Positions 26,601-34,435 are shown, counted from the stretch's first letter. The stretch is 64,000 bases of DNA from Methanomassiliicoccus sp. (GCA_018262895.1 JADFDJ010000001.1:1-64000), one strand, 5' to 3'. The notes: generated from the letters alone by a model not told the origin. Translations and numbers: made by a program.

Positions 26601-27144
26601 GGACATGAACGTCAGCTCGGTGAACCTGACGGTGGAGGGCGTGGAAGGGATCATAAGCTGGTCCGGCAACACCATGACCTTCGATCCGTCCACCAGCCTG
26701 AGGTACGCCACCGCCTACACGGTCACGGTGAGCGGCATGGACCTTGCCGGAAACGAAGTGAGCATGAGCTGGACCTTCACCACCACCAACCGCGGCGCCC
26801 TCTCCGGAAGGATCGTGGACACCAACGGGGCCCCGGTGGCGAACGCCCTGGTCACCCTGGACACGGGCGAGACCGCCCTGACCGATGAGAACGGCCTTTT
26901 CTACATCGTGACCGAGGCCGGGGAGCACAGCATAACCGTGACCAAGGACGGCTACCAGGCAACGTTCTCCTCCGCACTCCTGGGGGCCGGGGAGACGCTG
27001 TCCATGAGCGCCATCACCTTGACGCCCCAGGCGACCAGCTCCTACGATTGGTGGCCCATCATACTGGCGGTGGCCGCCACCGCCTCCTTCTTCATGCTCC
27101 TGTTCGCAACCAGCAGGAACGATAAGGACCGTGGCCGTAAATAG
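20626..27144 (+). CDS. Giant surface protein: NosD-like beta-helix repeats plus Ig-like domains
   Basis: 2172 residues. ATG 20626 follows AAAGGTGG; a GTG at 20617 is part of that site. Residues 1-40 hold a signal anchor. Residues about 70-1340 are right-handed parallel beta-helix (NosD/PbH1) repeats such as NRIENNSVGSSQHAGIELSSS, in four blocks separated by insertions reading NNTVNGRPVYYYANVNMEN. Residues about 1355-1960 are Ig-like domains, several opening with PTLSITAP. An SbsA-like Ig domain (VTFSEDMNVSS) and a carboxypeptidase-regulatory-like domain (GRIVDTNGAPVANALVTL) follow. One membrane helix and a basic tail anchor it. Beta-helix proteins of this kind bind or modify polysaccharides; no catalytic residues are evident. 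Likely an adhesin or envelope component. Confidence 0.85.
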   Translation: MSRLKRSSVVKGTIAMAAVVLIGLLLVGTLGALSNSSDRMDAGAPIKTGINPGSPTQITSPFRINSDAELTAKASAMGWVGDGTASNPYIIYNVYINNNYYAHSTYGIFIGNTTKSFVIYQCYIYRTTDASSNPYTTGAINLYHVSNAQILYTYVSNAYNGIILNGCSNVSLYAGSCYDVVNVGVKIDSSNSITVATRNINYCRSYGIYLTQSQDVLLDHNSIYSSNSGDGIYLSNSDNNRIENNSVGSSQHAGIELSSSDGNVVRSNTISGNYGIVVESSTRDVLIYNTLSYGSNRGVHLISSDNITVEGNTANSWNVGMYSQSSSDILFRNNTVNTCSYGIYLYTSSTHNILVENRVNNCGIGGITVEASMYNTFYNNTLTGTSFLIQYSSSDVYAGQDISTNNTVNGRPVYYYANVNMENASVPLDAGQVILASVQYLNVAGLNLSDQNAGLLMGYSSHIRVADNLFSRGNPQGVRAVVCTDSVFHNNAIADCNIGLSLYQSSNNVIDSNIVDSCSEGIVLESCTSNVISANVVSECSESGIDLSSSNNNALFENVLASCSINLEGSEFYFNSQVISTNNTVNGRPVYYYANVNMENASVPLGAGQVILASVHYAHVTGQNLSDQNVGLLIGYSSHIVVDGNTIDNGSPHGARLFHCSDCLIEGNGLEGDNLGIILDASSDVALRSNELTACGTGIYIHYCDGIEISDSEVNADTGINLYSSTAVIVASNQLLDCGAGVTIYSSTATIEDNLFEDITTNGISVQSSNGGIHVLYNLMNETNAGIRIWDSDGNEVRGNDISNSTYGIYVDQSANNIVTGNNVSSSSFGVMGNYCTGTIGSNNITGCGEGVRVDNCSPLVIEGSNIVGCTLGINTYNSGGVIVQDNAITDCGTGVRIYYTNSAVVRNNDIDGGDNGIYVAGNSLCNVSANNVIGCSQAGIFLYSTENNVLSGNALTACAINLDMGQNTYKTQTIYASNTVNGKPVYYYKVMDMTGTTVPSDAGEVILGNVTNAHISGLAIDNTTLAVLSGYSDHVTIDGSTFDNLTSMAVSLQSSHYFTVSHCEFTSCEKGVNLNNANDDTVDNCTFKGCTEGVRIVGGNNDRLLYNTISACDTGMYLYGQNARAGYNTISQCRVGIDVRYTSIDVDHNTLSACSQDGILFYSCSSGEALANVISGCPDGIHLYQSSYSVVQWNEIGSCGVGINATQTYGESLHDNLINGAGTVGILLDHVEECTVEANEVSGCPQGLTVRNSMNVGVSGNNVEGCYDGVVVLVSESVQMTWNRVNGSSDMGVKVFSSEQVIISYNTFSNSTSYGLWFNTSLDNEVYLNRFIDNNGAGETYDPEHAQAYDDCYIYVDIFGPEIYLYEPYEGEEVYGSFYAYWDAYDEAGVDHSELRIDDGDWITPEGEDSFFYYPLELSSGEHMIEVRAWDGLGNSASVFANFTVEGGPDHPLFASNAPSLSSPAEPEDPVIGSTTVWSSGPGNQWSDLPSPDADRDGYIDVPYQIAGGNSTDGHPLSQEIANPDSLHAAAEPFSVTLTWSGYNYSLTGSIDGYHLTRNSTTGGNFTVDLGASNTSYSDTTVVPYHVYTYTLVAFSGDVLGGEGQVEVMTPDPFPPSIVIDSPSHSVLTNASTMEVTWTGTDEYSGIAGYWVKLNDGEWASVGMEVSYNFTGLSEGNNTLAVKAVANAGNVNETSVMVTRDSTVPTLSITAPDIDSVTGIDSVTTTWNAIDYTGVEGYQYRLDGGNWSVLNATPGATFTGLASGAHTIDVRAIDNAGNVAVATVTFTVDRTVPTLSITSPTNGTWVSSLLVTWQGSDDISAIFYYEVSLDGGEWINALSATQYLFEGAAEGLHAVQVRAYDQAGNNVTATVQMYLDTVVPSLTIETPSEGDLLNGGNAQGSWNGMDEDSGLANYSMRVDGGEWTEVQSTNDLGSLAEGQHLLEVRAFDIAGNFVIKMVSFTLDPEAPVITERVPEGEHVDPDADITVTFSEDMNVSSVNLTVEGVEGIISWSGNTMTFDPSTSLRYATAYTVTVSGMDLAGNEVSMSWTFTTTNRGALSGRIVDTNGAPVANALVTLDTGETALTDENGLFYIVTEAGEHSITVTKDGYQATFSSALLGAGETLSMSAITLTPQATSSYDWWPIILAVAATASFFMLLFATSRNDKDRGRK
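21832..21910 (+). repeat. 79-bp exact repeat, copy 1, inside the beta-helix gene
   Basis: Identical to 22363-22441. It encodes the insertion with VNGRPVYYYANVN. The flanking repeats are much more diverged, so this stretch was copied or converted recently. Confidence 0.9.
22363..22441 (+). repeat. 79-bp exact repeat, copy 2, inside the beta-helix gene
   Basis: Identical to 21832-21910. A third, diverged protein-level version (NTVNGKPVYYYKVMDM) lies near 23560-23610. Confidence 0.9.
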
Positions 27145-27199
27145 GCTGGAACCCAAACCTCTATGCTAAAATGAGGCCTCTCGACCTCTCCCTTATCAA

Positions 27200-27222
27200 C
27201 TTTTTATTTCTTCATCTTTTTT
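27200..27222 (+). terminator. T-rich tract, possible archaeal terminator
   Basis: A pyrimidine run dominated by T about 55 bp after the beta-helix gene stop. Archaeal RNA polymerase terminates at oligo-T tracts. The rest of 27145-27439 shows no gene I can support. Confidence 0.4.
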
Positions 27223-27439
27223 CCGTGACCTATCCCCTCGATGACGTGGACATACCTCTATCCGCGGTCTTGCCGCAATATGGCGCTTCGTCCCATGTCA
27301 TCGACGTGCCTCAATCCTCTTCTGTTTTTCCTTTCCTAAGTGTTGCCTCTATACTCCCGAACCATCCGCTCTCGTCAGCCCTGGACGGCTTGTACATGGT
27401 CATCTATTTTATCGGCGGCCGCTCATACCCTTAACGTAT

Positions 27440-28216
27440 ATGGCCCTCATCGAGCTGGAGCTGATCGTCGTCCTGATCGTGGCCTTCGTGCCCGCCGCCC
27501 TGTACCTCATGTGGATACGTCAGACGGAGATCTATGAGCGTGAGCCGGTGGGGGCCATAGCGGGGACGTTCATCTACGGGCTGGTCATCGCCCTGAGCCT
27601 GGCCTTCGTGCTGGAGATGCTGGCGCTGACCGTTCTGGAGGCGTATACGGACGGTAGCCTGGACCCTACGGTCGAGAGCATCATCCTGGCCGTGGTGCTC
27701 GCGCCTGTCATCGAGGAGTTCACCAAGCTGACCGGCGTCATGGCCTCGAGCCGCCGCCTCACGGAGCTGGAGAACGGCCTGGTGTACGGGGCCGCGGTGG
27801 GCCTGGGGTTCGCCGCGGGAGAGAACGTATTGTATTACACCAGCTCCCTCGCGGAGGGCGTGGAGCTGTTCATCATAACCGTCCTGGCCCGGACCATAAC
27901 CTCCACCCTCCTGCACACCTCAGCGTCCGCCATCTCCGGCTTCGGGATATCGCGCTCGTACGTCTCCAAGCTGAGGACGGGGAGAGGTACCAGCTGGCTG
28001 CCCTACTACTTCGCGGCGGTGCTCATGCACGCGGCCTTCAACTTCCTTGCCATCCTGGGATCGGACATCCTGCCCGATGCCAGCGGAGAGATATCCCTCT
28101 TAGGACTTCTCGGGTCACTGGTGCTGGTGTGGACCACGGTGCGCTACATACGCAGCAAGATCATCAGCCTCGATAGGGCCTATCCCCGGTACGTGCAACC
28201 GCCATACTACCGCTGA
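27440..28216 (+). CDS. PrsW-family intramembrane metalloprotease
   Basis: 258 residues with about eight membrane helices. The PrsW signatures are present: APVIEEFTK (E92, E93), GLGFAAGENVLYY, LLHTSASAISGFG and LMHAAFNF. In Bacillus PrsW cleaves an anti-sigma factor; the archaeal members' substrates are unknown. ATG 27440 starts at the end of a hydrophobic-free leader, with CTATTTTATC about 32 bp upstream as a possible TATA box. It stands alone after the giant surface protein, so a role in processing membrane proteins is plausible but not shown. Confidence 0.85.
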   Translation: MALIELELIVVLIVAFVPAALYLMWIRQTEIYEREPVGAIAGTFIYGLVIALSLAFVLEMLALTVLEAYTDGSLDPTVESIILAVVLAPVIEEFTKLTGVMASSRRLTELENGLVYGAAVGLGFAAGENVLYYTSSLAEGVELFIITVLARTITSTLLHTSASAISGFGISRSYVSKLRTGRGTSWLPYYFAAVLMHAAFNFLAILGSDILPDASGEISLLGLLGSLVLVWTTVRYIRSKIISLDRAYPRYVQPPYYR

Positions 28217-28386
28217 AACGGATGATGGTCCGTCTCCTCCGGAAATGTGGCTCTACCCGGCATGCTCCCCTTGAGAAGATTGCCGCCGGCGTGAGCCCGG
28301 CGGTGCTCCGCGGCCCATCGACGCCGGACCGGGGACGCTGGTGTTGCCAGCGCGACGGGGAGCGTCAGCAGGTTCCCGCCAAAGCC

Positions 28387-29037
28387 TCACTCCGGCTCCG
28401 GCCCCGGAGGGTTCTGGCCGAGCCCCGGGATGGGCATGCCCATGGACCTCCGGGGGACGGGGCACCTCATGGGCCCGGCGCTCTGCGCCAGCTCCTTACC
28501 CAGCAGCCGCGCGTCGGAGAGGGCCGTGGGATGGTCGGCGATGGAGCCCTTCTCCTCGAAGCCGGCGAAGGTCAGCTTGCACGACGGGGTGGCCTCGAGG
28601 GTGAAGAAGAAAGCCTGCGCGCTGGCCTCGGCGGCGGCGAAGTCGGTGCGTATCCTCGCCCCCACGGAGATGAACGCTCCCTTGCGCTTCTTGGAGCGGT
28701 AGTGAAGCACGAACTTCTGGACCCAGAAGAGCTGGGCCCGGTCGATGAAGGCCTTCATCTGGGCGGTGACGCCGTAGAAGTAAACGGGGGAGGCCAGAAT
28801 TATCACGTCGGCCTCCTCGAGCTTGGGGTACAGTGAGGCCATGTCATCATCGAGCACGCACCTCACACCGTCCGCGCACCCATCGCAGGCGGTGCAGGGG
28901 CTGATGTTAAGCCTGCCCAGCCTCACCTTCTCCACCTTGGCCCCGGCCTCCGCTGCGCCCTCCAGGGCGGCGTCCAGCAGCATGTCGGTGTTGCCGCCCT
29001 CCCTAGGGCTACCCAGCACTCCCAGCACGTACGTCAT
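28387..29037 (-). CDS. Iron-sulfur flavoprotein (Isf-like NADPH-dependent FMN reductase family)
   Basis: 216 residues. The flavodoxin-like FMN loop is GSPREGGNTDML. A compact Cys motif CTACDGCADGVRC (C48, C51, C54, C60) fits the 4Fe-4S site of archaeal Isf proteins, which pass electrons between ferredoxin and FMN and reduce O2 or peroxide. ASPVYFYGVTAQMKAFIDR matches the family's second FMN-contact region. The Pro/Gly-rich C-terminal tail is longer than needed for the fold. Its ATG overlaps the stop of the upstream methyltransferase gene by 4 bp (ATGA), so the two are translationally coupled. Confidence 0.82.
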   Translation of the reverse strand: MTYVLGVLGSPREGGNTDMLLDAALEGAAEAGAKVEKVRLGRLNISPCTACDGCADGVRCVLDDDMASLYPKLEEADVIILASPVYFYGVTAQMKAFIDRAQLFWVQKFVLHYRSKKRKGAFISVGARIRTDFAAAEASAQAFFFTLEATPSCKLTFAGFEEKGSIADHPTALSDARLLGKELAQSAGPMRCPVPRRSMGMPIPGLGQNPPGPEPE

Positions 29038-29864
29038 GTCCTTTCCTCCGTCTTTATCCCGGTTCCCTTGAAGAAGGTGTAGTCGAACGTCCCCGTCCCC
29101 GTGGTTTCGCGGAGCCCGCGGATGCCCTCCTCAAACTCCGCCTCCGTCATCATGGAGCAGGCGAGCACCCGGTCCCTCACCCCCTCCACCATGGCCGCGA
29201 AGGTGTTGCGGGTGAAGCCCTCCTCCAGCTCCGGGCGGGAGGGATCAACGTAGACCATGCGGGGGGAGACGCGGACCTCCTGCAGGCCGGCGGCGGTCAG
29301 CAGGGGGAACAGGCGGCGGCCGATGAGAGCATCTACCCCGCTCCTGCTCTGCAGCTCCACCAGGCAGTCGATCGCCCGCTGCGAAAGCGGGTTCAGAGGG
29401 TAGAAGAAGGTGGAACCGTGGTCACCCTCAATCACCGTAAGGCTTCCCCCCGGCCTCAGCATTCCCAGGGCGATGTCCAGCGCCCTCTCCGGCCGAGGGA
29501 GATGCTCCAGGACGAAGCATATGAACACATGGTCGAAGCTTCCGGGTGCGAACGGCAGGTCGAAGATGTTCGCCACCTGGAAGGTCACATTGGTGATCCC
29601 CTCTCGCTCAGCGGCGGCACGGGCGGCGGCCACCGAGTCGGGGGAGATGTCCACCGAGGTTATCTCCGCCGCCGGGCTGTTTCGAGCGAGGAACACGGTC
29701 TGGGCGCCGACCCCGCACCCCATCTCCAGCACCCTGCTCCCAGGGGGGTAGCGGGTGTCGTGGTGCAGAAGGTCGGTGAGGGTCCGGGATTGGTCGTTCA
29801 GCCGTGTCATTTCCCGCTCGGTGTAGCCGTGGACGTAATCGTCGGGGTTCATCCGACCGTCCAT
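29034..29864 (-). CDS. Class I SAM-dependent methyltransferase (UbiE-like)
   Basis: 276 residues. Motif I is VLEMGCGVGAQT, followed by the acidic end of strand 2 in SVDISPDS, motif II NIFDLPFAPGSFDHVF and motif III LRPGGSLTVIEGD. The domain is followed by a C-terminal part with a GVDALIGRRLFPLL stretch typical of small-molecule methyltransferases. The substrate cannot be read from the sequence. It lies 31 bp after the receiver gene and overlaps the flavoprotein gene by 4 bp, so it belongs to the same transcription unit as the kinase and receiver. Confidence 0.82.
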   Translation of the reverse strand: MDGRMNPDDYVHGYTEREMTRLNDQSRTLTDLLHHDTRYPPGSRVLEMGCGVGAQTVFLARNSPAAEITSVDISPDSVAAARAAAEREGITNVTFQVANIFDLPFAPGSFDHVFICFVLEHLPRPERALDIALGMLRPGGSLTVIEGDHGSTFFYPLNPLSQRAIDCLVELQSRSGVDALIGRRLFPLLTAAGLQEVRVSPRMVYVDPSRPELEEGFTRNTFAAMVEGVRDRVLACSMMTEAEFEEGIRGLRETTGTGTFDYTFFKGTGIKTEERT

Positions 29865-29895
29865 GACGCCCTTTCTTTCAGAATAAGCTTTGCTC

Positions 29896-30291
29896 TCACC
29901 GCTCGGACGAGCAGGCCTCGATGTTCTCGAGGAGCCGGGAGCGCAGGCTCGAGTAGTAGCGGAAGGTCTTCACGATGTAGTCGCACGCCCCCAGCTTCAT
30001 GGCCTGCACGCTGAGGTCAGGGTCCTCGGCCGCGGACACGAATATCACCGGGGCACCGTATCCCTTGGCCCGGAGCTTCCTCAACAGTTCCACACCAGAC
30101 ATGTCCGGCAGTGCATAGTCAAGCACCACTATGTCGAAGGTGTTCTTGCCCAGTACCTTGAGGGCGTCGGAGCCGTTGCCGGCCTCGGCCACCTCGAACT
30201 CCGATTCCGGTAAGGATTCCTTGCACAGCAGGACGTGCTCGTGGTTATCATCGACCATCAATACGGTGATCTTGCCTGTTGAGGACGGCAT
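29896..30291 (-). CDS. Single-domain response regulator
   Basis: 131 residues comprising only a receiver domain: acidic MVDDNHEH, phospho-acceptor Asp in IVVLDYALPDMSG, the conserved Ser in FVSAAED, and the Lys in YIVKTFR. No output domain is attached. It lies 4 bp after the histidine kinase gene and is surely its partner. In archaea such stand-alone receivers act by protein contacts rather than DNA binding. Confidence 0.88.
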   Translation of the reverse strand: MPSSTGKITVLMVDDNHEHVLLCKESLPESEFEVAEAGNGSDALKVLGKNTFDIVVLDYALPDMSGVELLRKLRAKGYGAPVIFVSAAEDPDLSVQAMKLGACDYIVKTFRYYSSLRSRLLENIEACSSER

Positions 30292-30295
30292 CTCA

Positions 30296-32431
30296 TCACT
30301 CCGTTACGCGGGTATCGATCTTGGGGAAGATGACGTTATAGGACGCCCCCTTGCAGGGGTCTCCGGGAACGCGGTCCTCGACCCACACCTTCCCGTGGTA
30401 CCGGTCGGTGAGAATGCCCACCACCGACATGCTGAGCCCGTATCCGTCGGAGCCCTGGACCGTGTCCAGGCGGTCAAAGCGCTTGAACATCCCCTTCTTC
30501 TGCTCATCGGGGATCCCCTTGCCGGCGTCCATGATCCGCACCCTCCACCATACGCCGCTGGCGTCCACATGCTCCATAACGTCGATCTCCACCGGCCTCC
30601 CTTGCCCATACTTGAACGCGTACGCCAGGAGGTTGTGGAACAGCACCTTGAGGGAGGCGTCGGCCATAACCATGGCCATATCGGGGGCGGAGCTGATGTG
30701 GGCCTCCACGTCCTCGTTGACCGCGTTGGAGAGCAGGTCCTCCCTGGCCTCCTTCAGGATGGGGACCAGGTTCACGGTCTCCAGGGGCGCCTCTCCCATC
30801 TGGCTGCGGAGGCGCGACAGCTCCCTGATGTCGGAGATGACCTCGGATATGTTGTCCGATTGCACCAGGGCCGAGCGGACATATCGGCGCTGCCGCATGT
30901 CCAGCTTGGGGTCCTTGATGAGCATCTCCAGGAAGCCGTGGATGGGGACGTTGAAGTTGGCGACGTCGTGGGTGAGAAGAACGTTGTACATCTGAAGGTT
31001 GCTGGCAAAGGCCCTGGTCTTGTCGTACTGCGACGCCCTGTGGATGGCCATGGCCGCCTGCAGGGAGAACAGCTCGATGAGCTCGTACTGCTTCTTGGTG
31101 AAAGGTATCCCCGGCCGCTTCTCCAAGGTCATGACGCCGAGCAGGTCGTCGGAGAACCGCAGGGGCACGCAGATGATGGAGCTGGGATCGTCTTTCGGCG
31201 TTCCCGGGACGGTGATCGCCCGGGGGTCGAGGTCCGCCCGCACCACTAGCTGTCCCTTCCCAGTGTGCGCCACCAGCCCGGTGATGCCTTCCCCGACCTT
31301 CAGCTCCGGTACCTCCCTTATCTCCTCCTCGGTTATGTGCGCTATCGCTTCCAGCCGTTCTCGGGAGCGGTTCAGCTGGAATATGTAGCAGTTGTCCGCG
31401 CTGACCAACTTACGGGCGGTCTGCAGGATCGTGTGCAGCAGCTCCTTCAGCTCCAGCGTCGAGGACAGTGCCTGGGTGGTCTCATAGAGGCCCTGCAGGA
31501 TGTCAGAGCGGACCATCAGCTCCTGATGGAGGCGGGCGTTGCGCAGGGAGGTGGCCACGTGGTTGCAGAAGACCTGGAGGATGGGGTAGAGGAGGTCGAG
31601 ATCGCCTCCCAGCCGATGGTTACCGAACACCGCGCATCCGTAGGCCCGCTCCGACCAGTTGACGGTCAGGCACACCATGGACCTGATTTCCGGGACCGGG
31701 CAGTTCACCTCCGACCGCTCCAGGTCGTCGATTATCATCTCCTGTCCCCGGTTCACTGTCTGGTACAGCATGCTCCCGTCGGAGAGCCGGGACTCCAGGA
31801 CCAGCCTCGCATCGGACACCTCGATGCCGTGACAGATGATCTGCGGCTGCTCCTGCGGGTGCAATATGCGGAAGATGGCGAAGTCCAGGCCAAGGGAGCG
31901 GGCTAGCCGGGAGGCCTCGCTCTCTATCATCTCCTTGAGGTCGCACCCCTCGATGACCTCCAGTGAGGTGCTGGCCAGGACCTTGATCACCTCGTACGGG
32001 TCGGTCTCGCCCCGCGGAGGCTCGGCACCGCGGCCGTCACCTATCAGCAAGAGAACGCCGTCGAGGGTCCCGTGCGCGTCCCAGGATGGGAGAAGCACGC
32101 ACTGGCGATCGACATTGTGCGGGGTGTCGAACACCAGGCTGGCCCTGGCCGGCGTCCCGTTGATGCACTGCTTGAACGCTTGATGGTAGAGGTCCAAGCC
32201 TTGGTCCGAAAAGTTATTGGAGAGGAGCGCTCCCAGCAACTGGCCCTCGCATTCGGAGGATGTGCGCCCCAAGATGGACTCTGCCGGACAGTTCAAGGAG
32301 ACCACTCGGCCTCCCGTGTCCAGGAGCATGAGTGGATCGGGCAGATGGTCAAGAAGGTGAGAGGTGTTCAACATGGCGACCTTATCCAACACCTCTTCTG
32401 TAGGACCGTCAATGCCTTGCTGCCCTAGCAT
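30296..32431 (-). CDS. PAS-GAF-GAF sensor histidine kinase
   Basis: About 711 residues, no membrane helices. A PAS domain (about 20-110, LPDPLMLLDTGGRV) is followed by two GAF domains (about 145-310 and 320-490, the second with LKVGEGITGLVAHTGKG). The dimerisation helix has the phospho-acceptor in LLTHDVANFNVPIHG. The ATPase domain has a degenerate N box (FHNLLAYAFKYG), DAGKGIP and GYGLSMS. ATG 32431 is chosen over ATG 32443 because the TATA box at 32455-32464 places the transcription start almost exactly there (leaderless). It heads an operon with a receiver, a methyltransferase and a flavoprotein. Ligands of the GAF domains are unknown. Confidence 0.85.
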   Translation of the reverse strand: MLGQQGIDGPTEEVLDKVAMLNTSHLLDHLPDPLMLLDTGGRVVSLNCPAESILGRTSSECEGQLLGALLSNNFSDQGLDLYHQAFKQCINGTPARASLVFDTPHNVDRQCVLLPSWDAHGTLDGVLLLIGDGRGAEPPRGETDPYEVIKVLASTSLEVIEGCDLKEMIESEASRLARSLGLDFAIFRILHPQEQPQIICHGIEVSDARLVLESRLSDGSMLYQTVNRGQEMIIDDLERSEVNCPVPEIRSMVCLTVNWSERAYGCAVFGNHRLGGDLDLLYPILQVFCNHVATSLRNARLHQELMVRSDILQGLYETTQALSSTLELKELLHTILQTARKLVSADNCYIFQLNRSRERLEAIAHITEEEIREVPELKVGEGITGLVAHTGKGQLVVRADLDPRAITVPGTPKDDPSSIICVPLRFSDDLLGVMTLEKRPGIPFTKKQYELIELFSLQAAMAIHRASQYDKTRAFASNLQMYNVLLTHDVANFNVPIHGFLEMLIKDPKLDMRQRRYVRSALVQSDNISEVISDIRELSRLRSQMGEAPLETVNLVPILKEAREDLLSNAVNEDVEAHISSAPDMAMVMADASLKVLFHNLLAYAFKYGQGRPVEIDVMEHVDASGVWWRVRIMDAGKGIPDEQKKGMFKRFDRLDTVQGSDGYGLSMSVVGILTDRYHGKVWVEDRVPGDPCKGASYNVIFPKIDTRVTE

Positions 32432-32454
32432 TAGCCCTCTCATTTCGTTCTTGC

Positions 32455-32464
32455 ATATATAAAC
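32455..32464 (-). promoter_or_regulatory. TATA box of the PAS-GAF kinase operon
   Basis: On the minus strand the box reads GTTTATATATG. Its centre is about 27 bp from ATG 32431, which implies a leaderless transcript. Confidence 0.6.
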
Positions 32465-32844
32465 AAGGAAGGCTTTATTATCACTTTGGGCCAGTACCCT
32501 TCCTCTTCAACTGCTGGGACTCCGGCGCCTTCACCATCAGGGCGGCCAGATGCCCTGCGGGCCCCCTCGATCTGGAGGAGAGCCCGTTCTCATGAGCGTC
32601 TTATCCGACCTGCATCGGGGCGGTAATATCATCTTCCGAAAACGATAATATCCCTCCTTCCTCCGTCCTAGTGCGGGAGGGGACGCGCGATAATGGGCAC
32701 CTCCGACCGTTCGTCGTAAAGGGTTGGTCCGGAGCATGTCGTTGAGCACACCTCCCTAACCTTTCCTGGTCTCCCAGGTCAAGTGGGAATGTTGTATGTT
32801 GTAAAAAGAAGGTACTAATATCCGGCCATGGTTAAGGTGCTTCA
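32465..32844. other. Intergenic region between kinase operon and egsA
   Basis: Two divergent promoters bound this stretch. Its middle holds no gene I can support; short frames there lack any protein-like character. The motif TAATATC occurs twice near 32622-32655. TACTAATATCC around 32813-32823 is a likely TATA box for egsA. Confidence 0.4.
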
Positions 32845-33909
32845 ATGGACGAGGGCGATTTCACGAAGGCTCGCTCGATCCTTTTTCCAAGGAATGTGCT
32901 GGCGGGCCACGGCGTATTGGGACAGACTCCCGATGTCTGCAAGGATTTCGGGCTCTCAGGTTCAGCCCTGATCGTCACCGGTTCCAAGACCAAGAACGTT
33001 GCCGCGGACATAGTCACCAGCAAGATGATGGATGCTGGCTATGAGGTGCAGATGGCCACCGTGGGAGAGGCCACCCAGGAAAACCTCGAAAAGGTCGAGC
33101 AGATAGCCCGGGAGTGCAAGACCAACTTCATACTGGGCGTGGGCGGAGGGAGCAAGATCGACCTCGCCAAGATGGCGGCCAAGAACCTGGGGCAGGAGTG
33201 GATATCCATACCCACCTCGGCATCGCATGACGGGATCGCTTCCGGCAGAGCGTCCATAAAGAACGAGAACGGCCCCCTGTCCCTTGACGCCAAGGTCCCC
33301 CTGGGCGTGGTCGCGGACACGGCCATCATCGTCCAGGCACCATACCGCCTGCTTGCGGCTGGTTGCGCGGACGTCATCTCCAATTCCACAGCGGTCAAGG
33401 ACTGGGAGTACGCCAAGCGTCTCCGGGGAGAGGAGTTCTCCCGCTCCGCCTACTCCCTTGCCCTGTACACCGCCGAGACCATAATAGACAACGCCGACCT
33501 GATCAAGCCCAACCTCGAGGAGAGCGTATGGGTCGCCATCAGGCCCATCATCATATCGGGCGTGTCCATGGCCGTGGCCGGGTCCTCGAGGCCCACCAGC
33601 GGCTCGGAGCATATGTTCTCCCACGCCCTGGACATGATCGCTCCAGGAAAGGCCCTGCATGGCGAGCAGTGCGGTGTCGGGTCCATCATGATGATGTACC
33701 TTCACGGCGGCGACTGGTCGCGCATCCGGGAGGCCCTGGCCAAGATCGGCGCCCCCACCTCCGCCAAGGAGCTGGGGATAACCGAGGAGCAGGTCATCGA
33801 AGCGCTCGTCAACGCGCACAAGGTGCGCAGCAGGTTCACTATACTGGGCCATGTAGGCCTTACTCATGAGGCCGCCGAGAGGCTGGCCACGATCACAAAG
33901 GTCATCTAA
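32845..33909 (+). CDS. egsA: sn-Glycerol-1-phosphate dehydrogenase
   Basis: 354 residues. It makes sn-glycerol-1-phosphate from dihydroxyacetone phosphate with NAD(P)H, the step that sets archaeal lipid stereochemistry. Evidence: the nucleotide loop GVGGGSKIDLAKM (about 98-110), the SIPTSASHDGIASGRAS block, a zinc-ligand Asp in GCADVISN (D176), and His ligands in SGSEHMFSHALD and LHGEQCGVG. Length and motif order match archaeal EgsA. AAGGTG precedes the ATG, and a TATA box about 27 bp upstream makes a leaderless mRNA possible as well. The UPF0179 gene follows 13 bp downstream. This is one of the clearest archaeal markers in the window. Confidence 0.95.
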   Translation: MDEGDFTKARSILFPRNVLAGHGVLGQTPDVCKDFGLSGSALIVTGSKTKNVAADIVTSKMMDAGYEVQMATVGEATQENLEKVEQIARECKTNFILGVGGGSKIDLAKMAAKNLGQEWISIPTSASHDGIASGRASIKNENGPLSLDAKVPLGVVADTAIIVQAPYRLLAAGCADVISNSTAVKDWEYAKRLRGEEFSRSAYSLALYTAETIIDNADLIKPNLEESVWVAIRPIIISGVSMAVAGSSRPTSGSEHMFSHALDMIAPGKALHGEQCGVGSIMMMYLHGGDWSRIREALAKIGAPTSAKELGITEEQVIEALVNAHKVRSRFTILGHVGLTHEAAERLATITKVI

Positions 33910-33922
33910 GGGAGGTTCAGCG

Positions 33923-34348
33923 ATGGTCGTCATCACTCTGATAGGAGAGCACCTCGCCAAGGAAGGCGATGAGTTCGTTTACCGTGGACCGCTCACGGAA
34001 TGCCGTGACTGCAAGCTCAAGGGCGTCTGCTTCAACCTGGACACCGGAGGGCTGTACCGCATCAAGGCTGTGCGCAGCGTTAAGCATCTCTGCCGCATCC
34101 ACGAGGAGGGGGTGCGCGTTGTGGAGGTCCAGAAGCTGCAGCAGAGGTGCGCCCTGCCCCAGAAGTACGCGCTTGAGGGGTCCACCATAACCTTCGAGGA
34201 GGTCAAGTGCAAGTCCCCCGGGTGCGAGAACTACCGCATCTGCCACCCCATGGGTCTGGAGAGGAACATGAAGTTCCGCATCCACAGCATCGATGAGGAC
34301 ATCAAGTGCCCCGAGGGTCACCGGCTGGTCGCGGTCACGCTGGAATGA
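33923..34348 (+). CDS. UPF0179 family protein, conserved in archaea
   Basis: 141 residues, function unknown. ATG 33923 follows GGGAGGTT; the frame is open into the end of egsA but that part is not protein-like. Cys-rich: CRDCKLKGVCF, RCALP, KCKSPGCENYRICHP and KCPEGH. This pattern is typical of UPF0179 and suggests one or two metal sites. The family is largely restricted to euryarchaea. It lies 13 bp after egsA and is likely co-transcribed with it, though no link to lipid synthesis is known. Confidence 0.9.
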   Translation: MVVITLIGEHLAKEGDEFVYRGPLTECRDCKLKGVCFNLDTGGLYRIKAVRSVKHLCRIHEEGVRVVEVQKLQQRCALPQKYALEGSTITFEEVKCKSPGCENYRICHPMGLERNMKFRIHSIDEDIKCPEGHRLVAVTLE

Positions 34349-34435
34349 GGACGGCCCCGCCCGTCCTCCAATCTGCACAGCAGGCAGTGGTCTGGAACCT
34401 GTTTAATAATCATACACGTCGTTCGCTCCAACCAC

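Noticed and set aside
27171-27434. 87-codon frame after the beta-helix gene
   Set aside because: No ribosome-binding site or motif; it covers the T-rich tract and the promoter of the PrsW gene.
30131-31249. 372-codon plus-strand frame opposite the PAS-GAF kinase
   Set aside because: It overlaps the receiver and kinase genes, which have clear conserved motifs; its own sequence has none.
32465-32844. Possible tRNA or small RNA gene
   Set aside because: No T-arm-like sequence or cloverleaf could be found, and the stretch shows no other convincing RNA structure.
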